From Caballeronia sordidicola (GTDB lineage Bacteria > Pseudomonadota > Gammaproteobacteria > Burkholderiales > Burkholderiaceae): a stretch of 64,000 bases of DNA. The translations under genes were made by a program, and so were the position numbers. The stretch spans positions 37,382 through 101,381 of the forward strand of contig NZ_FCOC02000021.1 in the NCBI RefSeq assembly GCF_001544455.2, read 5' to 3'. The notes under the pieces were generated by a model that worked only from the letters and a program-made list of their open reading frames with translations, did no database searches and was not told where the DNA came from. Within the stretch, counting starts at the first letter, position 1. Each line of letters opens with the position of its first letter. Below are positions 1 to 9,172 of this stretch, one piece after another.

Positions 1-731
1 ACACCATTGCGGCGTTTATCGGTGAGCCGGTCATGGGAACAGGCGGGATCATTACACCGCCAGAAGGGTATTGGGCCGCGATCCAGCAGGTGCTGAAGAA
101 GCATGACATCCTGCTGATCTCCGACGAAGTGGTATGCGGCTTCGGCCGGCTGGGCTCGAAGATGGGCGCGCAGCACTACGGCATGGAGCCGGATCTGATT
201 ACCATCGCCAAGGGTTTGACGAGCGCGTATGCACCGCTCTCGGGTGTGATCGTGGGCGAGCGCGTATGGGATGTGATCGACAAGGGCTCACAGGAACATG
301 GTCCGATGGGACATGGCTGGACTTATTCGGGCCACCCCATCTGCGCGGCGGCGGCAATTGCGAACCTGAACATCCTGGAGCGGGAAAACCTGACGAAGAA
401 TGCGGCGGACGTCGGCGCGTATCTCGGTGCTCAGTTGCATGCGGCGTTCGACCAGCATCCGCTGGTTGGCGAAGTGCGCAATACCGGCATGCTGGCGGCG
501 CTGGAATTCATGGCGGACAAGGAAGGCTGCAAGCCTTTCGATGCAGCGCTGAAAATCGGCCCGAAAGTATCCGCGGCCGCTTTGAAGCGTGGCGTGATTG
601 CACGCGCGATGCCGCACGGCGACATTCTCGGCTTTGCGCCGCCGTTGGTCACCACGCGGGCGGATGTCGATGAGATCGTGGGGATCGTAAGACAGGCGGT
701 AGACGAAGTCGCGACGCAGGCCATCGCCTGA
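1..731 (+). CDS. Class III (omega) PLP aminotransferase, C-terminal part
   Basis: The reading frame is open from base 3, so the N-terminus lies outside the window; about 240 residues are visible. They match the C-terminal half of fold-type I class III aminotransferases, which move an amino group from a diamine or omega-amino acid to pyruvate or another keto acid. Visible marks are the cofactor Asp in DEVVCGFGR, the Schiff-base Lys in TIAKGLTSAY, and the conserved GHGWTYSGHPICAAA stretch typical of SpuC-like polyamine:pyruvate transaminases. The substrate cannot be fixed from this part. A strong terminator follows the stop codon. Confidence 0.9.
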   Translation, partial: TIAAFIGEPVMGTGGIITPPEGYWAAIQQVLKKHDILLISDEVVCGFGRLGSKMGAQHYGMEPDLITIAKGLTSAYAPLSGVIVGERVWDVIDKGSQEHGPMGHGWTYSGHPICAAAAIANLNILERENLTKNAADVGAYLGAQLHAAFDQHPLVGEVRNTGMLAALEFMADKEGCKPFDAALKIGPKVSAAALKRGVIARAMPHGDILGFAPPLVTTRADVDEIVGIVRQAVDEVATQAIA

Positions 732-739
732 TCAAACTT

Positions 740-762
740 GCCGGGTTCGCCCGGCTTTTTTT
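740..762 (+). terminator. Rho-independent terminator of the aminotransferase gene
   Basis: GCCGGG, loop TTCG, CCCGGC, then seven T. The stable tetraloop hairpin and U-tract sit 9 bases after the aminotransferase stop, just before the convergent gene at 774. Confidence 0.9.
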
Positions 763-773
763 ATTACCTGTGC

Positions 774-1061
774 TCAGGACTCCGGATTGGCAATATCGCT
801 CCTCACAATAAGTTCGCCATGACGAACCGCTGCCTCCCGCGCTTCCTGCCGGGAAGGATAAGGCCCAAGAACAGGCGCGCCCTGAAACGGAAACAGCATG
901 CGGCCGTCGGTCTTCCGGATGACCTTCAGCGTGCCGACGAACAAGCCCCCCGCATTGATCTGATACGACGCATAAATGGCAAAATCCTCGGCGCTCATGG
1001 CGGCGCCCGGAGGTCTGCTCCTGAGCTGGTTCACTGATAAAACGAGTTTCGGTTTCTTCAT
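774..1061 (-). CDS. Small conserved protein, DUF6723-like
   Basis: A 95-residue soluble protein without signal peptide or membrane segment. The core (YASYQINAGGLFVGTLKVIR, then DGRMLFPFQG and GPYPSRQEAREAA) resembles a small family of unknown function common in Burkholderia (DUF6723, assigned from memory). The C-terminal part looks like a short strand-helix module. It is convergent with the aminotransferase and divergent from the histidine kinase. The ribosome site is weak (GGAAACG well upstream), so the start is less certain than the frame. Confidence 0.7.
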   Translation of the reverse strand: MKKPKLVLSVNQLRSRPPGAAMSAEDFAIYASYQINAGGLFVGTLKVIRKTDGRMLFPFQGAPVLGPYPSRQEAREAAVRHGELIVRSDIANPES

Positions 1062-1354
1062 CGTGGTAGCTTCGTTTCCAGCAGTTTTTGTCTGACATTA
1101 CAATGCGGGATCCAGTCGCGTGGCAGTCTTGCTATAGCAATCGTCAGGCCGCTCCCGGCACAATTCATGGACTTGCTGGCGTTGCTGATTTAGTCTCTGC
1201 ATTACGGCGAGTCGGGCATTTTTACAGCCGCGCGACAATAGGAACGCTGAGATTGGCGCAGGTAGAATGAGGCGCGATAACGGTCCTTCAGACCTTTCGA
1301 ATTCAGTAACTTGCTCCGTGACCAACACTGCTCCGTTACTAAACACGCCGCCTC

Positions 1355-4300
1355 ATGAACGACAGACAATCCACCGACAGCCCCCTTCACACCTTCCTCG
1401 CCGGAGGCGGCGAAGTTGCAAGAATCATTGCATCGAAGGATTGGACGCATTCCCCGCTGGGCCCTATCTCCGCTTGGTCGAAGACGCTCACGAGCACCGT
1501 CTCGCTGATTCTGCAATCGCCTGTGCCTATCGTGACCTTGTGGGGCGAAGAAGGCGTCATGCTCTATAACGACGCGTATTCCGTGTTCGCCGGCGGCCGT
1601 CATCCGCAACTGCTTGGGTCGAACGTGCGTGAAGGCTGGTCGGAGATCGCGGATTTCAACGACAACGTCATGAAAGTCGGACTGTCCGGCCGGACGCTGC
1701 GCTACGAGGACCAGGAACTTACGCTGCACCGGCATGGCCGTGGCGAACAGGTGTGGATGAACCTGGACTACTCGCCCATACTTGGGGAAGACGGTGTTCC
1801 GGCCGGCGTGATCGCAATCGTGGTGGAGACAACCGCGAAGGTGCGCGCGGAGCGCTGGCTTAGCGGCGAGCGTGAACGCCTGCGCCGGATGTTCGAGCAG
1901 GCACCCGGTTTCATGGCCATGTTGACGGGGCCGGCTCACGTCTTCGAGCTGACGAACGCCGCCTTCACGCAACTGGTGGGCGATCGGACTATCCTCGGGA
2001 AAGCCGTCCAGGAAGGATTGCCGGAACTCGAGAAGCAGGGTTTCGTCGAGATACTGGATCGGGTCTATGCCTCCGGCAGTCCGATCTCGGGTACGGCGCA
2101 AGCCATCATGCTGAACCGGCTGCCCCAGGCGCCTGCCGAACAGCGTTACGTCGACTTTGTTTATCAGCCGGTACGCAACGAAGCGGGCGAGGTGATCGGT
2201 ATCTTCATTCAGGGAACCGATGTCACGGACCGGCTGATCGCGGAACGCGCGGTCCATGAAAGCGAAGAGAAATTCCGCACCTTTGCACAGGCAATGCCCA
2301 ACCAGGTCTGGGCGGCTCGCAGCAATGGCGAATTCGAGTGGTTCAACGACCGCGTCTACGAATACAGCGGCGTAGCGCGCAACAGCCTGGACGGGGAGGC
2401 GTGGACGGCGATCATCCATCCCGACGACCTGCGGGCCGCCGCGGGCCAGTGGCGCGAGGCGGTGGCGTCGGGCACGACCTACGAGTGCGAGTTCCGCATC
2501 CGTCAGGCTGACGGCGTGTACCGGTGGCATCTCGCCCGAGCGCTGCCCATTCACGACAACGCCGGCTATATTGCGCGCTGGGTCGGGACGAACACGGATA
2601 TCGAAGACCAGAAATCCGCGGCCCGCGCGCTCGAGCGCCTGAACAAGGCGCTCGAGCAGCAAGTGGCGGAAAGCATCGCAGATCGCGACCGCATGTGGCG
2701 GCTCTCGACCGACATCATGCTCGTCGCGGATTTCGAGGCGAACATTGTCTCCGTGAATCCCGCATGGACGCAGCTTCTCGGCTGGGACGAAAAGGCCATG
2801 CTTGGCCGTTCGTTCCTCGACTTCGTGCATCCCGAGGACCGGGCCGGCACGCTCAGGGAAGTGGCCGAGTTGAGCGAGGGAGTGCGCACATTCAAGTTCG
2901 TCAACCGATACCAGCGGCACGATGGCTCGTACGTCACGCTTTCGTGGACGGCCGTGCCGGACGAGCGTTTCATTCATGCGGTCGGCCGCGATATCACCGC
3001 GGATCGCGAGGCGGCAGAAGCGCTGCGACGCACCGAACTCGCGCTCCAGCAATCGCAGAAAATGGAGACCATCGGCAAGCTGACGGGTGGCGTGGCGCAC
3101 GACTTCAACAACTTGCTGCAGGTCATTTCCGGCAATCTCCAGTTGCTTGCAGCGGATGTCGCGGGCAGCGAAAGGGCCGAACGGCGCTTGTCCAACGCGA
3201 TCGCGGGCGTGAATCGCGGAGCGAAGCTCGCAAGCCATCTGCTGGCGTTCGGACGGCGCCAGGCGCTTGAACCCAGGACGATCAAGATCGGGCGGCTGAT
3301 CGCGGGAATGGAGGACATGCTGCGGCGCAGCCTTGGCGAAGCGATCGAAATAGAAACGGTGGTTTCGGCAGGGCTATGGAATACGTTCGTCGATCCTGCG
3401 CAAGTCGAAAACGCGCTTCTCAATCTTGCGATCAACGCGCGCGACGCCATGGACAATTCGGGCAAGCTGACGCTTGAAGTCGGCAACGCGCTGCTCGACG
3501 ACGCCTACGCCCGGGATCACGCCGAAGTGACGCCGGGCCAGTATGTGATGCTCGCCGTCACCGATACCGGTTGTGGCATGACGCCTGAAGTCCTGTCGCA
3601 AGCCTACGAACCTTTCTTCTCGACGAAACCTGAAGGCAAGGGATCGGGACTCGGACTTTCGATGGTCTATGGCTTCGTCAAGCAGTCCGGCGGCCATGTG
3701 AAGATCTACAGCGAACCCGGCCATGGCACGACAGTGAAGCTCTATTTGCCGCGCACGCACGACAAGGTGGACGTAGGCATCACCGCGGAGATGGCGCCGG
3801 TGCTTGGAGGCGAAGAGACCATCCTCGTCGCCGAGGACGACGAACAGGTCCGCGCGACGGTCGTGGAGATGCTTTCGGAGCTTGGGTATCGCGTGCTCAA
3901 GGCCAACGACGCCAGCAGCGCCCTCGCCATCATCGATAGCGGCATGCCTATCGACCTGTTGTTCACCGACGTAGTCATGCCCGGCCCGCTGCGCAGTCCG
4001 GAACTCGCACGCAAAGCGCGTGAGCGCGTGCCCGGTATCGCCGTGCTGTTTACCTCCGGCTACACGGAGAATGCCATCGTGCATGGCGGCCGGCTGGATG
4101 CGGGTGTCGAATTGCTGAGCAAGCCTTATACGCGCGAGGCACTGGCGAGAAAGCTCCGGCATGTGTTGTCGAATCAACGGCAGCGTGTATCCAGCGCTGC
4201 GGCGCATGCGCCGGGATTGCCCCGGGCGCTGTCGACGACGGGTCTGACGGCTGACGCAAGTTCGCAGCCCGTGCGCGTGCGCCATATCCTGTTCGTTGAA

Positions 4301-4624
4301 GACGACGAACTCGTTCGCTCGATCACCGGCGAACTGTTCGAGGCGCTCGGACACGTCGTTCACCAAGCGGGTGACGGGACGGCCGCTCTCGCGTTGCTGC
4401 AGAAGGAACATGTCGACTTGCTGATCACGGATGTAGGACTTCCGGGTATGTCCGGCGAGGAACTTGCGTTGCGCGTGCGTGCGATGCGAAGTGAACTGGA
4501 TGTGATTTTCGCGACCGGCGACCATAATCATGTGTCCAGCGTGCCAGGCGCCATGTTCCTGACCAAGCCCTACGATACGGTCAGCATTGAAGCAATCTTG
4601 CGGCGGCTCAGGAAGTCTGATTAG
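1355..4624 (+). CDS. Hybrid sensor histidine kinase with four PAS domains and two receivers
   Basis: A 1089-residue protein with no membrane segment, so probably a cytoplasmic sensor. Order: four PAS-type domains (about 20-155, 180-300, 305-435, 445-560), a HisKA helix with phospho-acceptor His582 in GGVAHDFNNLLQ, a HATPase domain (N-box NLAINARDAM, G-boxes DTGCGM and GKGSGLGLSM), then two receivers with phospho-acceptors Asp872 (FTDVVMPG) and Asp1026 (ITDVGLPG). The HDFNNLLQ H-box is typical of PAS-rich soluble kinases. No output domain or partner regulator lies next to it, so its target is unknown. Its upstream 293 bases (1062-1354) hold no recognisable gene. Confidence 0.93.
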   Translation: MNDRQSTDSPLHTFLAGGGEVARIIASKDWTHSPLGPISAWSKTLTSTVSLILQSPVPIVTLWGEEGVMLYNDAYSVFAGGRHPQLLGSNVREGWSEIADFNDNVMKVGLSGRTLRYEDQELTLHRHGRGEQVWMNLDYSPILGEDGVPAGVIAIVVETTAKVRAERWLSGERERLRRMFEQAPGFMAMLTGPAHVFELTNAAFTQLVGDRTILGKAVQEGLPELEKQGFVEILDRVYASGSPISGTAQAIMLNRLPQAPAEQRYVDFVYQPVRNEAGEVIGIFIQGTDVTDRLIAERAVHESEEKFRTFAQAMPNQVWAARSNGEFEWFNDRVYEYSGVARNSLDGEAWTAIIHPDDLRAAAGQWREAVASGTTYECEFRIRQADGVYRWHLARALPIHDNAGYIARWVGTNTDIEDQKSAARALERLNKALEQQVAESIADRDRMWRLSTDIMLVADFEANIVSVNPAWTQLLGWDEKAMLGRSFLDFVHPEDRAGTLREVAELSEGVRTFKFVNRYQRHDGSYVTLSWTAVPDERFIHAVGRDITADREAAEALRRTELALQQSQKMETIGKLTGGVAHDFNNLLQVISGNLQLLAADVAGSERAERRLSNAIAGVNRGAKLASHLLAFGRRQALEPRTIKIGRLIAGMEDMLRRSLGEAIEIETVVSAGLWNTFVDPAQVENALLNLAINARDAMDNSGKLTLEVGNALLDDAYARDHAEVTPGQYVMLAVTDTGCGMTPEVLSQAYEPFFSTKPEGKGSGLGLSMVYGFVKQSGGHVKIYSEPGHGTTVKLYLPRTHDKVDVGITAEMAPVLGGEETILVAEDDEQVRATVVEMLSELGYRVLKANDASSALAIIDSGMPIDLLFTDVVMPGPLRSPELARKARERVPGIAVLFTSGYTENAIVHGGRLDAGVELLSKPYTREALARKLRHVLSNQRQRVSSAAAHAPGLPRALSTTGLTADASSQPVRVRHILFVEDDELVRSITGELFEALGHVVHQAGDGTAALALLQKEHVDLLITDVGLPGMSGEELALRVRAMRSELDVIFATGDHNHVSSVPGAMFLTKPYDTVSIEAILRRLRKSD

Positions 4625-4852
4625 AGGGATCGATTCCGGGAACTCGCCGCTGAACTATGAGGCTGACCTCGGCCATTGCCGCAGCGCTTTCGGCCGTCTT
4701 TCATGTTCAGTACACCCTCCTTAGAGAAGGTTTGCCATTTGTGAGCCTATCCTGCTAAAGCCGCCAGATTTTGGCGGATAAAGCTGATACTTAGGCGCGT
4801 CGACGCTATCGTTCTCCACGTAGCCTCTCGGAACATCGTCCGGGAAGGTGCC

Positions 4853-5791
4853 ATGAACGCAAGCGTGAATATAAGCCCGATGTGCCGCCGCTGCGGCGAG
4901 CCGGTCGATCCGGATGCCGGAATCTGCCCGTCTTGCGGGTCGATTTCCTCGCCTACGGCCATACGCACGTCCGCGTATTCGACCATGTCCGGCACGACCA
5001 AGGGGCTGATCGCAATCGCGTTTGTCTGTGTGCTGGGCCTGGCGGGTTACACGTTGACGCCGGGCTCAATGCACAGCGCTCCCGCCGATACGAACGCCAG
5101 CGACGTTGCCCGCGCAGTGGAGGCCGAGCGCAGCCGGCCTCGCGAAGTGGTATCGGACAGCCGTAGCGATGCAAGCACGTCCGCTGCGCTCGACGCGGTA
5201 CGCGAAAGCATCCAGCGTCACGACATGCAGTCCGCGAAGGTGCTGCTTGCGGCCATCCTTGCATTGCATCGGGACAATCCTGATGCACTCGCATTGCGCG
5301 ACGAAGTGAAGGCGAACGAGCGTCAAGACAAGGTGGTTACGCCTGCTTCGACGGATACGCCGGATACGCCGGTTACGCCCACGCGTGCGGCTGACACGCG
5401 GCGAACATCGGCCGTCGTGGTTGCAACCCCGCGCAAGCAGACAGGCAAGCAGGGCGCGCATGGACATGCGGGGCGAACTTCGGCAAAGGCGGCGGTTGTC
5501 GCGAACACGAAGGTATCGAAGGGGAAAGTGACGGCGTCAAAGGCCGGCGCGCGAAAATCAGCGGCGAGCAAAAAAGCGCATGTTGCGACGCGTGAGCCGC
5601 GTGTCAAACAAAGACCCAAGACAAGCGTTGTCGCTCAGGCGTCGAAAGAGGGCGCTCCACGCGCGGTGCAGACGGCGAGTGGAGCGCCACCTGATTCAAA
5701 CATCCATCAAGAGTCATCGCCGGGTCAGGGCGCAACGCCGGACAGCGCTTCAAAATCCGAGCGATGGCGTGATCGCGGCGGCGTGCGTTGA
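4853..5791 (+). CDS. Zinc-ribbon, single-membrane-span protein with a long basic tail
   Basis: 312 residues. The N-terminus has a four-Cys zinc ribbon (CRRCGEPVDPDAGICPSCG), then one membrane span near residues 48-70. A helical stretch (SIQRHDMQSAKVLLAAILAL) looks like a single TPR-type unit. The last 150 residues are low-complexity and rich in Lys, Ala, Thr and Arg. The start is supported by GGAAGGTGCC before ATG. The function is unknown; zinc-ribbon membrane proteins of this shape often scaffold or bind nucleic acid or cell-wall polymers, but nothing here proves that. It converges with the next gene. Confidence 0.7.
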   Translation: MNASVNISPMCRRCGEPVDPDAGICPSCGSISSPTAIRTSAYSTMSGTTKGLIAIAFVCVLGLAGYTLTPGSMHSAPADTNASDVARAVEAERSRPREVVSDSRSDASTSAALDAVRESIQRHDMQSAKVLLAAILALHRDNPDALALRDEVKANERQDKVVTPASTDTPDTPVTPTRAADTRRTSAVVVATPRKQTGKQGAHGHAGRTSAKAAVVANTKVSKGKVTASKAGARKSAASKKAHVATREPRVKQRPKTSVVAQASKEGAPRAVQTASGAPPDSNIHQESSPGQGATPDSASKSERWRDRGGVR

Positions 5792-5802
5792 ATGACCGAA
5801 CC

Positions 5803-6285
5803 CTAAGCTGCCTTGGACGACGTACCTGCCACGGCCTCACCGTTTTTTTCGGCGGTCATTTTCAGGTAGACCGCCGCGAGACGTCTGAGCTCGTCTTCCG
5901 ATGCATCCTCGATCCCGATCAGATGATTGTCGGCCGGCCGATGAGAAGCCAGCAACTCATTGAGCTTGAGATGCAGCGCCACGCTGTCCTTGTTCTGACT
6001 TTGCTGAATCAGGAACACCATGACGAACGTCACGATGGTCGTTCCCGTATTGATGACTAGTTGCCAGTCTTCTGAATAGTGAAAGACGGGACCGGTCACG
6101 GCCCACACAACAATGCTGATGACAGCCAGGCCAAAGGCGACGGGCGAACCCGCCCATCGGGTGACCGCGCTTGCAAAGATATCGAAGGTACGGGTGATGG
6201 GGTTGCTTGCCGCATAGGCGGGACTCGATGTGTCAGGCACCGTGTCGAGTGTATCCGTCGACGAGGATAACGTTTCCTTACGCAT
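5803..6285 (-). CDS. Low-affinity iron permease family membrane protein
   Basis: 160 residues with two membrane spans (VAFGLAVISIVVWAVTG and INTGTTIVTFVMVFLIQ) followed by QQSQNKDSVALHLKLNELL, the signature of the low-affinity iron permease family (PF04120 type). Despite the family name, iron transport is not established for the short bacterial members. The start is fixed by AAAGGAGAAAGCG before ATG. It is a single-gene unit convergent with the zinc-ribbon gene. Confidence 0.85.
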   Translation of the reverse strand: MRKETLSSSTDTLDTVPDTSSPAYAASNPITRTFDIFASAVTRWAGSPVAFGLAVISIVVWAVTGPVFHYSEDWQLVINTGTTIVTFVMVFLIQQSQNKDSVALHLKLNELLASHRPADNHLIGIEDASEDELRRLAAVYLKMTAEKNGEAVAGTSSKAA

Positions 6286-6416
6286 CGCTTTCTCCTTTGA
6301 TTCGATGTTTCCCGGAAGCAGAAGAGCAATAAGCGTTCCGATGTCGACGATTTCTGGACAATGGTAAGGGCAGCGTAAGCGCTATCAGATTACGTACTTT
6401 CTGCCGTTCGCTTTGG

Positions 6417-6725
6417 TCAGTGGTAGTCGTCTTCACGTTGATGACGCACCGCCAAGATTGTCACGGTATCGGCGTCGTCGATTTCGAAAAGCGCCACATA
6501 TCCTGAACTGCCAAAAGGAATGATCAGCTCACGCAAGAATGGGAGATGCGATTGCGCCTTGCGGCAGGTGAAGGGAGAGGTACGCAGGGTTGCGATACCA
6601 GCGCGCACTGCGCGAAGTGCGCGCTCGGCTAATGCAAGGTCCTGGGGATCGCGAGTGAGGAGAAAATCGTAAAGTCGGTCAAGATCGTCTGCGGCGCTAC
6701 CGGTAAAGCGTATTTCGAACGTCAT
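6417..6725 (-). CDS. RelE/ParE-family toxin
   Basis: 102 residues, the usual size for ParE/RelE toxins. The start MTFEIRFTGSAADDLDRLYDFL and the C-terminal VTILAVRHQREDDYH fit the fold, with a final basic and His cluster. ParE members poison gyrase and RelE members cut mRNA on the ribosome; which applies is not clear from sequence. Its ATG overlaps the antitoxin stop by 4 bases (ATGA), so translation is coupled. Confidence 0.88.
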   Translation of the reverse strand: MTFEIRFTGSAADDLDRLYDFLLTRDPQDLALAERALRAVRAGIATLRTSPFTCRKAQSHLPFLRELIIPFGSSGYVALFEIDDADTVTILAVRHQREDDYH

Positions 6726-7000
6726 CGGCGCGTCTTGCCTCGCGCCTTTGCGGCGTCGAGCCGCTTGCTTAACCGGGCCAGCACTTCTTCAGCCGGAACA
6801 TAGTCGCCGCTTTGTTTTGCCTGGGCACGCGAAACGAGTCCGCGCGCCACGAATTCACTGTGATTCTGGCGGCGCACGATATTTTCACGGATCGCCTGTT
6901 CCACGAAGCCGGACAGGCTTTCGCCTTCCTGCAAGACGCTTTCCGCTGCTTCACGTAATTCGGGTTCAACTCGCACCGACGGAAAAGTCGCTGTTTTCAT
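6722..7000 (-). CDS. Ribbon-helix-helix antitoxin of the ParE/RelE pair
   Basis: 92 residues from the ATG at 7000, chosen because GGAG lies 7-10 bases upstream. The N-terminal part (TFPSVRVEPELREAAESVL, then GESLSGFVEQAIRENI) is a ribbon-helix-helix DNA-binding domain; the C-terminal tail (ARLSKRLDAAKARGKTRR) is the likely toxin-binding part. It should neutralise the downstream toxin and repress its own promoter, where a 20-bp palindrome is found. An in-frame upstream extension to 7117 is open but lacks homology. Confidence 0.88.
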   Translation of the reverse strand: MKTATFPSVRVEPELREAAESVLQEGESLSGFVEQAIRENIVRRQNHSEFVARGLVSRAQAKQSGDYVPAEEVLARLSKRLDAAKARGKTRR

Positions 7001-7011
7001 GATCTGCTCCA

Positions 7012-7031
7012 TGCATCGCAATTGCAATGCA
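7012..7031. promoter_or_regulatory. Palindromic operator candidate of the toxin-antitoxin pair
   Basis: TGCATCGCAATTGCAATGCA is a 20-bp palindrome with a single mismatched pair, starting 12 bases upstream of the antitoxin start codon. Ribbon-helix-helix antitoxins normally bind such sites for autorepression. Confidence 0.65.
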
Positions 7032-7229
7032 TTGTGCCGGGATTTTGAACATACGGCAAGAGCATGCGCCGAACTCTCTTCCCAGACCGATGCCCATTCG
7101 GTTGCACTGGAAAGCACGATTGCTTTCCGCGAACGAATTCAGTGAGAATCGTGCGTAGCTGCCATCAGGCGGTCACAAACGAAAGTCCCGGCGAACACAG
7201 TAAAGCAGAAGCATCCCTGATGGGTTCTC

Positions 7230-8570
7230 ATGAAAAAATATCGCCCGCGTCTTCCGCAAGACCATTCGCATGTGGCATGGCGTGAGCTTTCGCTGACGTC
7301 GTTACCCATTGCGCTCGTGTTTGTCGCGTTGGTCGGCTTGGTCGTCTGGCTGGCCGATCCCGCGCCGCCGAAGATCATCACCATCAGCGCAGGGCCGCAG
7401 GATAGTTCGCTGCTCAACACCGCCAACGCTTATAAAAAGATCCTGGCGCGCAACGGCATCACGCTCAAGGTGCTGGAATCCGATGGGTCCGTGCAGAACC
7501 TGCAGCGCTTGATGGATCCCAAGCAGCATGTCGATATCGCGCTGGTTCAGGGCGGTGTGTCGAACGAAGCGGCGAGGGCTTCGCTGATGTCGCTCGGGAG
7601 CATCTTTTATATTCCCATCGTGGTGTTTTATCGCGGCAAGGGATTGACGCAGCTTTCGCAACTCGAGGGCAAGCGCATTGCGATAGGACGCGAAGGCAGC
7701 GGAACGCGCAGGCTGTCACTCAACCTGCTGGAGGCAAACGGCATTTCCACGGGCGGCGACACGCAACTCATGCCCTTCGACGGCATGCAGGCGGCGGAGC
7801 AACTGGTGGCGGGCAATATCGATGCCGCCATGCTCAGCGGCGACTCGACCACGCGTTCGCTGATGCTGCGGCTTCTCGGCATACCGGGAATCTCCGTTAT
7901 GGATTTCGCGGAAGCGAGCGCCTATACGCGCCTGTTTCCCTACCTTGATGAAATCGACTTGCCACCCGGCGTTCTCGATCTTCGAAGAAAGGTGCCGCGC
8001 GAAACCTTGCACATGATTGGTCCGACAGTTGAAATAGTGGCGCGGCCGAATTTGCATCCGGCCATATCGGACCTGCTGATCGAGGCGGCGCAGGAGATGC
8101 ATGGCGCGGCCGGTCTGTTGCAGCGCGCGGGGGATTTTCCGAACACCACGGCCCGCGAATACAGGATCAGTGAAGACGCCACGCGCTACTACAAGTCGGG
8201 GAAGAGCTTTCTTTATCGCGTGTTGCCGTTCTGGGTCGCGAGCATTACGGACCGGATTCTCGTGCTGTTGCTGCCCGTGGCCGTGCTGCTGTTTCCGGCG
8301 TTGCGATTAATCCCGGCGCTTTACGGCTGGCGCGTGCGCTCGCGGATCTATCGATATTATGGCGCGTTGATTGCGATCGAACGCGGCGCGCTGGCTGCAT
8401 CGACCGAGGAGCAGCGCCATGCGCTGCTGGCGGAACTCGATGAAATCGAAGCGTCGCTCAACACGCTACGAATGCCGCTCGCTTATGCCGATGCGTTCTA
8501 TGTGCTGCGAGAGCACGTCGGTTTTGTGCGGATGCATTTGGGCGGCGCGGCGCACGAACCGGCGCATTAG
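7230..8570 (+). CDS. TAXI-family TRAP solute-binding protein, membrane-anchored
   Basis: 446 residues. An N-terminal membrane anchor (about 25-45) is followed by a TAXI-type binding domain: PKIITISAGPQDSSLLNTA, DIALVQGGVSNEAA, GSGTRRLSLNLLEANG. A second membrane span near 335-358 (ILVLLLPVAVLLFPALRLI) and a cytoplasmic helical tail follow. Typical TAXI proteins are free periplasmic receptors for TRAP transporters. This one is tethered at both ends and has no TRAP membrane genes beside it, so it may sense or deliver a carboxylate ligand to a distant transporter. Confidence 0.85.
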   Translation: MKKYRPRLPQDHSHVAWRELSLTSLPIALVFVALVGLVVWLADPAPPKIITISAGPQDSSLLNTANAYKKILARNGITLKVLESDGSVQNLQRLMDPKQHVDIALVQGGVSNEAARASLMSLGSIFYIPIVVFYRGKGLTQLSQLEGKRIAIGREGSGTRRLSLNLLEANGISTGGDTQLMPFDGMQAAEQLVAGNIDAAMLSGDSTTRSLMLRLLGIPGISVMDFAEASAYTRLFPYLDEIDLPPGVLDLRRKVPRETLHMIGPTVEIVARPNLHPAISDLLIEAAQEMHGAAGLLQRAGDFPNTTAREYRISEDATRYYKSGKSFLYRVLPFWVASITDRILVLLLPVAVLLFPALRLIPALYGWRVRSRIYRYYGALIAIERGALAASTEEQRHALLAELDEIEASLNTLRMPLAYADAFYVLREHVGFVRMHLGGAAHEPAH

Positions 8571-8689
8571 TGCGCTGGGCGAGCCGAGCTTGAGCCGTTC
8601 GCTGATGGCCTAGTGCCTTTGCGGCTTCTTGGCTCTGTAAGGCTTCGTCGCGACGCGCTATCGTGGCTCCTTCTTCAGGAAGGAATCAC

Positions 8690-9172
8690 ATGAACCCAAG
8701 CACTGTCTTCAGGCACCTCGAAGATCCCGCCGGGATTGCGACGGCCTTCGGCGTGATGCGCGAATTGCGTCCGCATCTCACCACAGCCGACGCTTTCGCC
8801 CGGCAGGTTCATCGTCAGTTTGCGCAGGGGTATCGGCTCCTGGCGGCTTGCGAAGGGAATGCCTCCGGTGATGCGCCAATCGGGTTGGGCGGTTATCGCT
8901 TCCTGGAAAACCTGATCTATGGCCGCTTTGTGTACGTCGATGACCTCGTCGTGACCGCGCGTCTGCAGCGCTCGGGCGTTGGCGGCGAACTGCTCGCGCA
9001 GGTTCGCCGGATCGCACAGGAAGCGGGTTGCGATCATTTCGTGCTCGACACCGGCCTGCACATGGCGCTTGCCCAGCGCTTTTATTATCGACAAGGCTTG
9101 TTGGCGAAAGGCATGCATTTCGTCGAGTCGTTGTCGCCGGCATTGTCATCATCGAACGCAAGGAAAACCTGA
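8690..9172 (+). CDS. GNAT-family N-acetyltransferase
   Basis: 160 residues from ATG 8690, chosen for the AGGAAGGA site upstream rather than the earlier ATG at 8663. The acetyl-CoA binding region is VDDLVVTARLQRSGVGGELL (the R/Q-x-x-G-x-G loop), and the C-terminus has HFVLDTGLHMALAQRFYYRQ, the usual GNAT helix and strand. The acceptor substrate is unknown. The stop overlaps the next start by one base (TGATG), so it is co-translated with the azoreductase-like gene. Confidence 0.85.
   Translation: MNPSTVFRHLEDPAGIATAFGVMRELRPHLTTADAFARQVHRQFAQGYRLLAACEGNASGDAPIGLGGYRFLENLIYGRFVYVDDLVVTARLQRSGVGGELLAQVRRIAQEAGCDHFVLDTGLHMALAQRFYYRQGLLAKGMHFVESLSPALSSSNARKT

Noticed and set aside
1202..3238. Open frame of 678 codons on the minus strand opposite the histidine kinase
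   Set aside because: It is antisense to a gene with complete kinase motifs, shows no recognisable domain, and is explained by high GC and codon bias of the plus-strand gene.
4761..4777. Terminator after the histidine kinase gene (CCGCCA, loop, TGGCGG)
   Set aside because: The hairpin has no T-tract and lies 136 bases after the stop codon; it could be chance.
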